A stretch of DNA of 5,594 nucleotides from Candidatus Omnitrophota bacterium (lineage in GTDB: Bacteria > Omnitrophota > Gorgyraeia > Zapsychrales > Fredricksoniimonadaceae): NCBI GenBank assembly GCA_016196515.1, contig JACPXN010000083.1, positions 1 through 5,594 of the forward strand. Direction: 5' to 3'. Made by a program: the position numbers and the translations under genes. The notes under the pieces were generated by a model. That model was given only the letters and a program-made list of their open reading frames with translations. It was not told the DNA's origin and made no database searches. Positions 4,808-5,594 of the stretch are shown here, in pieces (the first letter of the stretch is position 1; every line of letters begins with the position of its first letter).

Positions 4808-5461
4808 ATGGATCATTTTACCGTCGAAGATTGGGGCCTCATCGATCACAGGGCTGCGGTCGAACGCCAGCGCGCTCTGGTGCGGGAGGTCATTGCCGGC
4901 GCCCCCCAGCGCCTTGTTTTTTGCGAACATCCGCCGGTGCTGACCTTGGGCCGCATGTTCAAGCCGGACAGTTTTCTTTATACCCGCCAGGACATTTTAA
5001 GCCAAGGGGTGAGCATCGTGCCCGTGGACCGCGGGGGAGACGTGACGCTCCACGCGCCGGGACAATTGATCGTGTACGTCGTGGCGGACCTGAACCGTTA
5101 CGGACGTGACCTTAAGGCTTATCTTGAGCATATCGAACAAGTTGCGGTTGATTTATTGAAGGATTTTGATATATTGGCAATGAGCATGCCCGGCCAGCGG
5201 GGTGTTTTTGTCCCGACGCTTCGGTCGGGATCTTCGATCAATGGGAACAAGATTGTTTCCATCGGCGTCGGGGTGCGCAGATGGGTGACGTATCACGGTT
5301 TGGGAATTAACGTCAACACCGACCTGTCTTTGTTTGACCTCATCAAACCCTGCGGGCTTGACGTGCGTATGACTTCCATTGCTCAATGGAAAGGCGCTCC
5401 GGTGTCCATGGGTGATGTTAAGGAAAAATTCACGCGGCACTTCAACCGTCGATTCAATTGA
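4808..5461 (+). CDS. lipB: Octanoyltransferase LipB (lipoyl-[acyl-carrier-protein]-protein N-lipoyltransferase)
   Basis: LipB transfers octanoyl from acyl carrier protein to the lysine of lipoyl domains, the first step of lipoate assembly before LipA adds sulfur (EC 2.3.1.181), in the cytoplasm. The 217-residue protein has FCEHPPVLTLGR (38-49), DRGGDVTLHAPGQLIVY (74-90), GNKIVSIGVGVRRWVTYHGLGINVN (146-170) and PCG (181-183). K148 and C182 match the catalytic lysine and cysteine of E. coli LipB (K135 and C169). Compared with E. coli, about nine extra residues (PTLRSGSSI, 136-144) separate GVFV from NGNKI, and they coincide with a DNA palindrome. The active-site residues on either side are intact, so the enzyme is probably functional. 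No ribosome binding site is apparent; the hairpin ending at 4800 occupies that position. The next gene encodes a lipoyl domain, its expected substrate. Confidence 0.94.
   Translation: MDHFTVEDWGLIDHRAAVERQRALVREVIAGAPQRLVFCEHPPVLTLGRMFKPDSFLYTRQDILSQGVSIVPVDRGGDVTLHAPGQLIVYVVADLNRYGRDLKAYLEHIEQVAVDLLKDFDILAMSMPGQRGVFVPTLRSGSSINGNKIVSIGVGVRRWVTYHGLGINVNTDLSLFDLIKPCGLDVRMTSIAQWKGAPVSMGDVKEKFTRHFNRRFN
5211..5230. repeat. Palindrome inserted in frame within lipB
   Basis: tcccgac (5211-5217) and gtcggga (5224-5230) pair perfectly around the six-base loop gcttcg, which contains a TTCG of the kind that forms stable tetraloops. The element encodes about residues 135-141 of LipB, within a stretch that E. 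coli LipB lacks, and the reading frame is kept. This is the pattern expected of a small palindromic element that has entered a coding region, comparable in concept to Rickettsia palindromic elements. Confidence 0.7.
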
Positions 5462-5462
5462 T

Positions 5463-5594
5463 ATGACCGATATCATTTTACCGGAATTGGGCGAGGGCGT
5501 CACCAAGGCCACGGTGGCCTGCTGGCACGTCAAGCCGGGCCAGAGTGTCGAGGCGGGCCAGGACGTGGTGGAAGTGGTGACGGACAAGGCCTCA
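5463..5594 (+). CDS. Lipoyl-domain protein, probable 2-oxoacid dehydrogenase E2 subunit (5' part only)
   Basis: Forty-four codons are visible before the window ends. They encode the first half of a lipoyl domain: ILPELGEGV (5-13), ATVACWHVKPGQSVEAGQ (16-33) and VEVVTDKAS (36-44), with K42 the lysine that carries lipoate. Dihydrolipoyl acyltransferases (E2) of the pyruvate, 2-oxoglutarate and branched-chain complexes start this way. ATVACWH resembles the 2-oxoglutarate E2 SucB (ATVATWH), while TDKAS is more like other E2 types, so the complex cannot be named. A free-standing lipoyl or biotinyl carrier is less likely. ATG 5463 begins one base after the lipB stop and has no clear ribosome binding site, so coupled translation with lipB is likely. 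Confidence 0.85.
   Translation, partial: MTDIILPELGEGVTKATVACWHVKPGQSVEAGQDVVEVVTDKAS

Overview
The window reads as a piece of a bacterial chromosome, probably from an uncultured Gram-negative lineage. Most genes are on the plus strand and tightly packed. There is a type IV pilus retraction ATPase (PilT), a secreted GGNGDGF-repeat protein, and several short palindromic repeats both between and inside genes. In my experience this combination is common in metagenome-derived genomes such as Omnitrophota (PVC group). That placement is inference, because the window has no rRNA or marker gene to confirm it.

Layout. Bases 12-653 encode a small secreted protein of unknown function, with one glycine-rich GGNGDGFA module after the signal peptide and a second at the C-terminus. 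Bases 654-843 are intergenic and repeat-rich: a tandem pair of GC-rich palindromes, a hairpin of the ATTCCC...GGGAAT type, and a candidate promoter. Bases 844-1363 hold a two-gene toxin-antitoxin-like module, a DUF433 antitoxin followed by an overlapping DUF5615 PIN-like protein. From 1393 to the end of the window there is a compact run of housekeeping genes: a class I aminotransferase of the aspartate type, pilT overlapping it by 26 bases, an isocitrate dehydrogenase-like enzyme, lipB (octanoyltransferase), and the first 44 codons of a lipoyl-domain protein, very likely the E2 subunit of a 2-oxoacid dehydrogenase.

How they fit together. LipB transfers octanoyl groups onto lipoyl domains, and the next gene starts with just such a domain one base after the lipB stop, so enzyme and substrate are probably co-expressed. 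Isocitrate dehydrogenase makes 2-oxoglutarate. The aminotransferase normally interconverts 2-oxoglutarate and glutamate, and a 2-oxoacid dehydrogenase may consume it. The cluster therefore looks like central carbon and nitrogen metabolism, with pilT as a functionally unrelated passenger.

The most unusual features are at the DNA level. A hairpin-forming palindrome lies in frame inside lipB and appears to add about nine residues. A second lies inside the aminotransferase gene, and others lie in the intergenic region. Most genes lack a clear Shine-Dalgarno sequence, and two candidate promoters sit so close to the start codons that leaderless transcripts are plausible. I see no CRISPR array, tRNA, rRNA or insertion sequence, and no clearly new multi-gene system.
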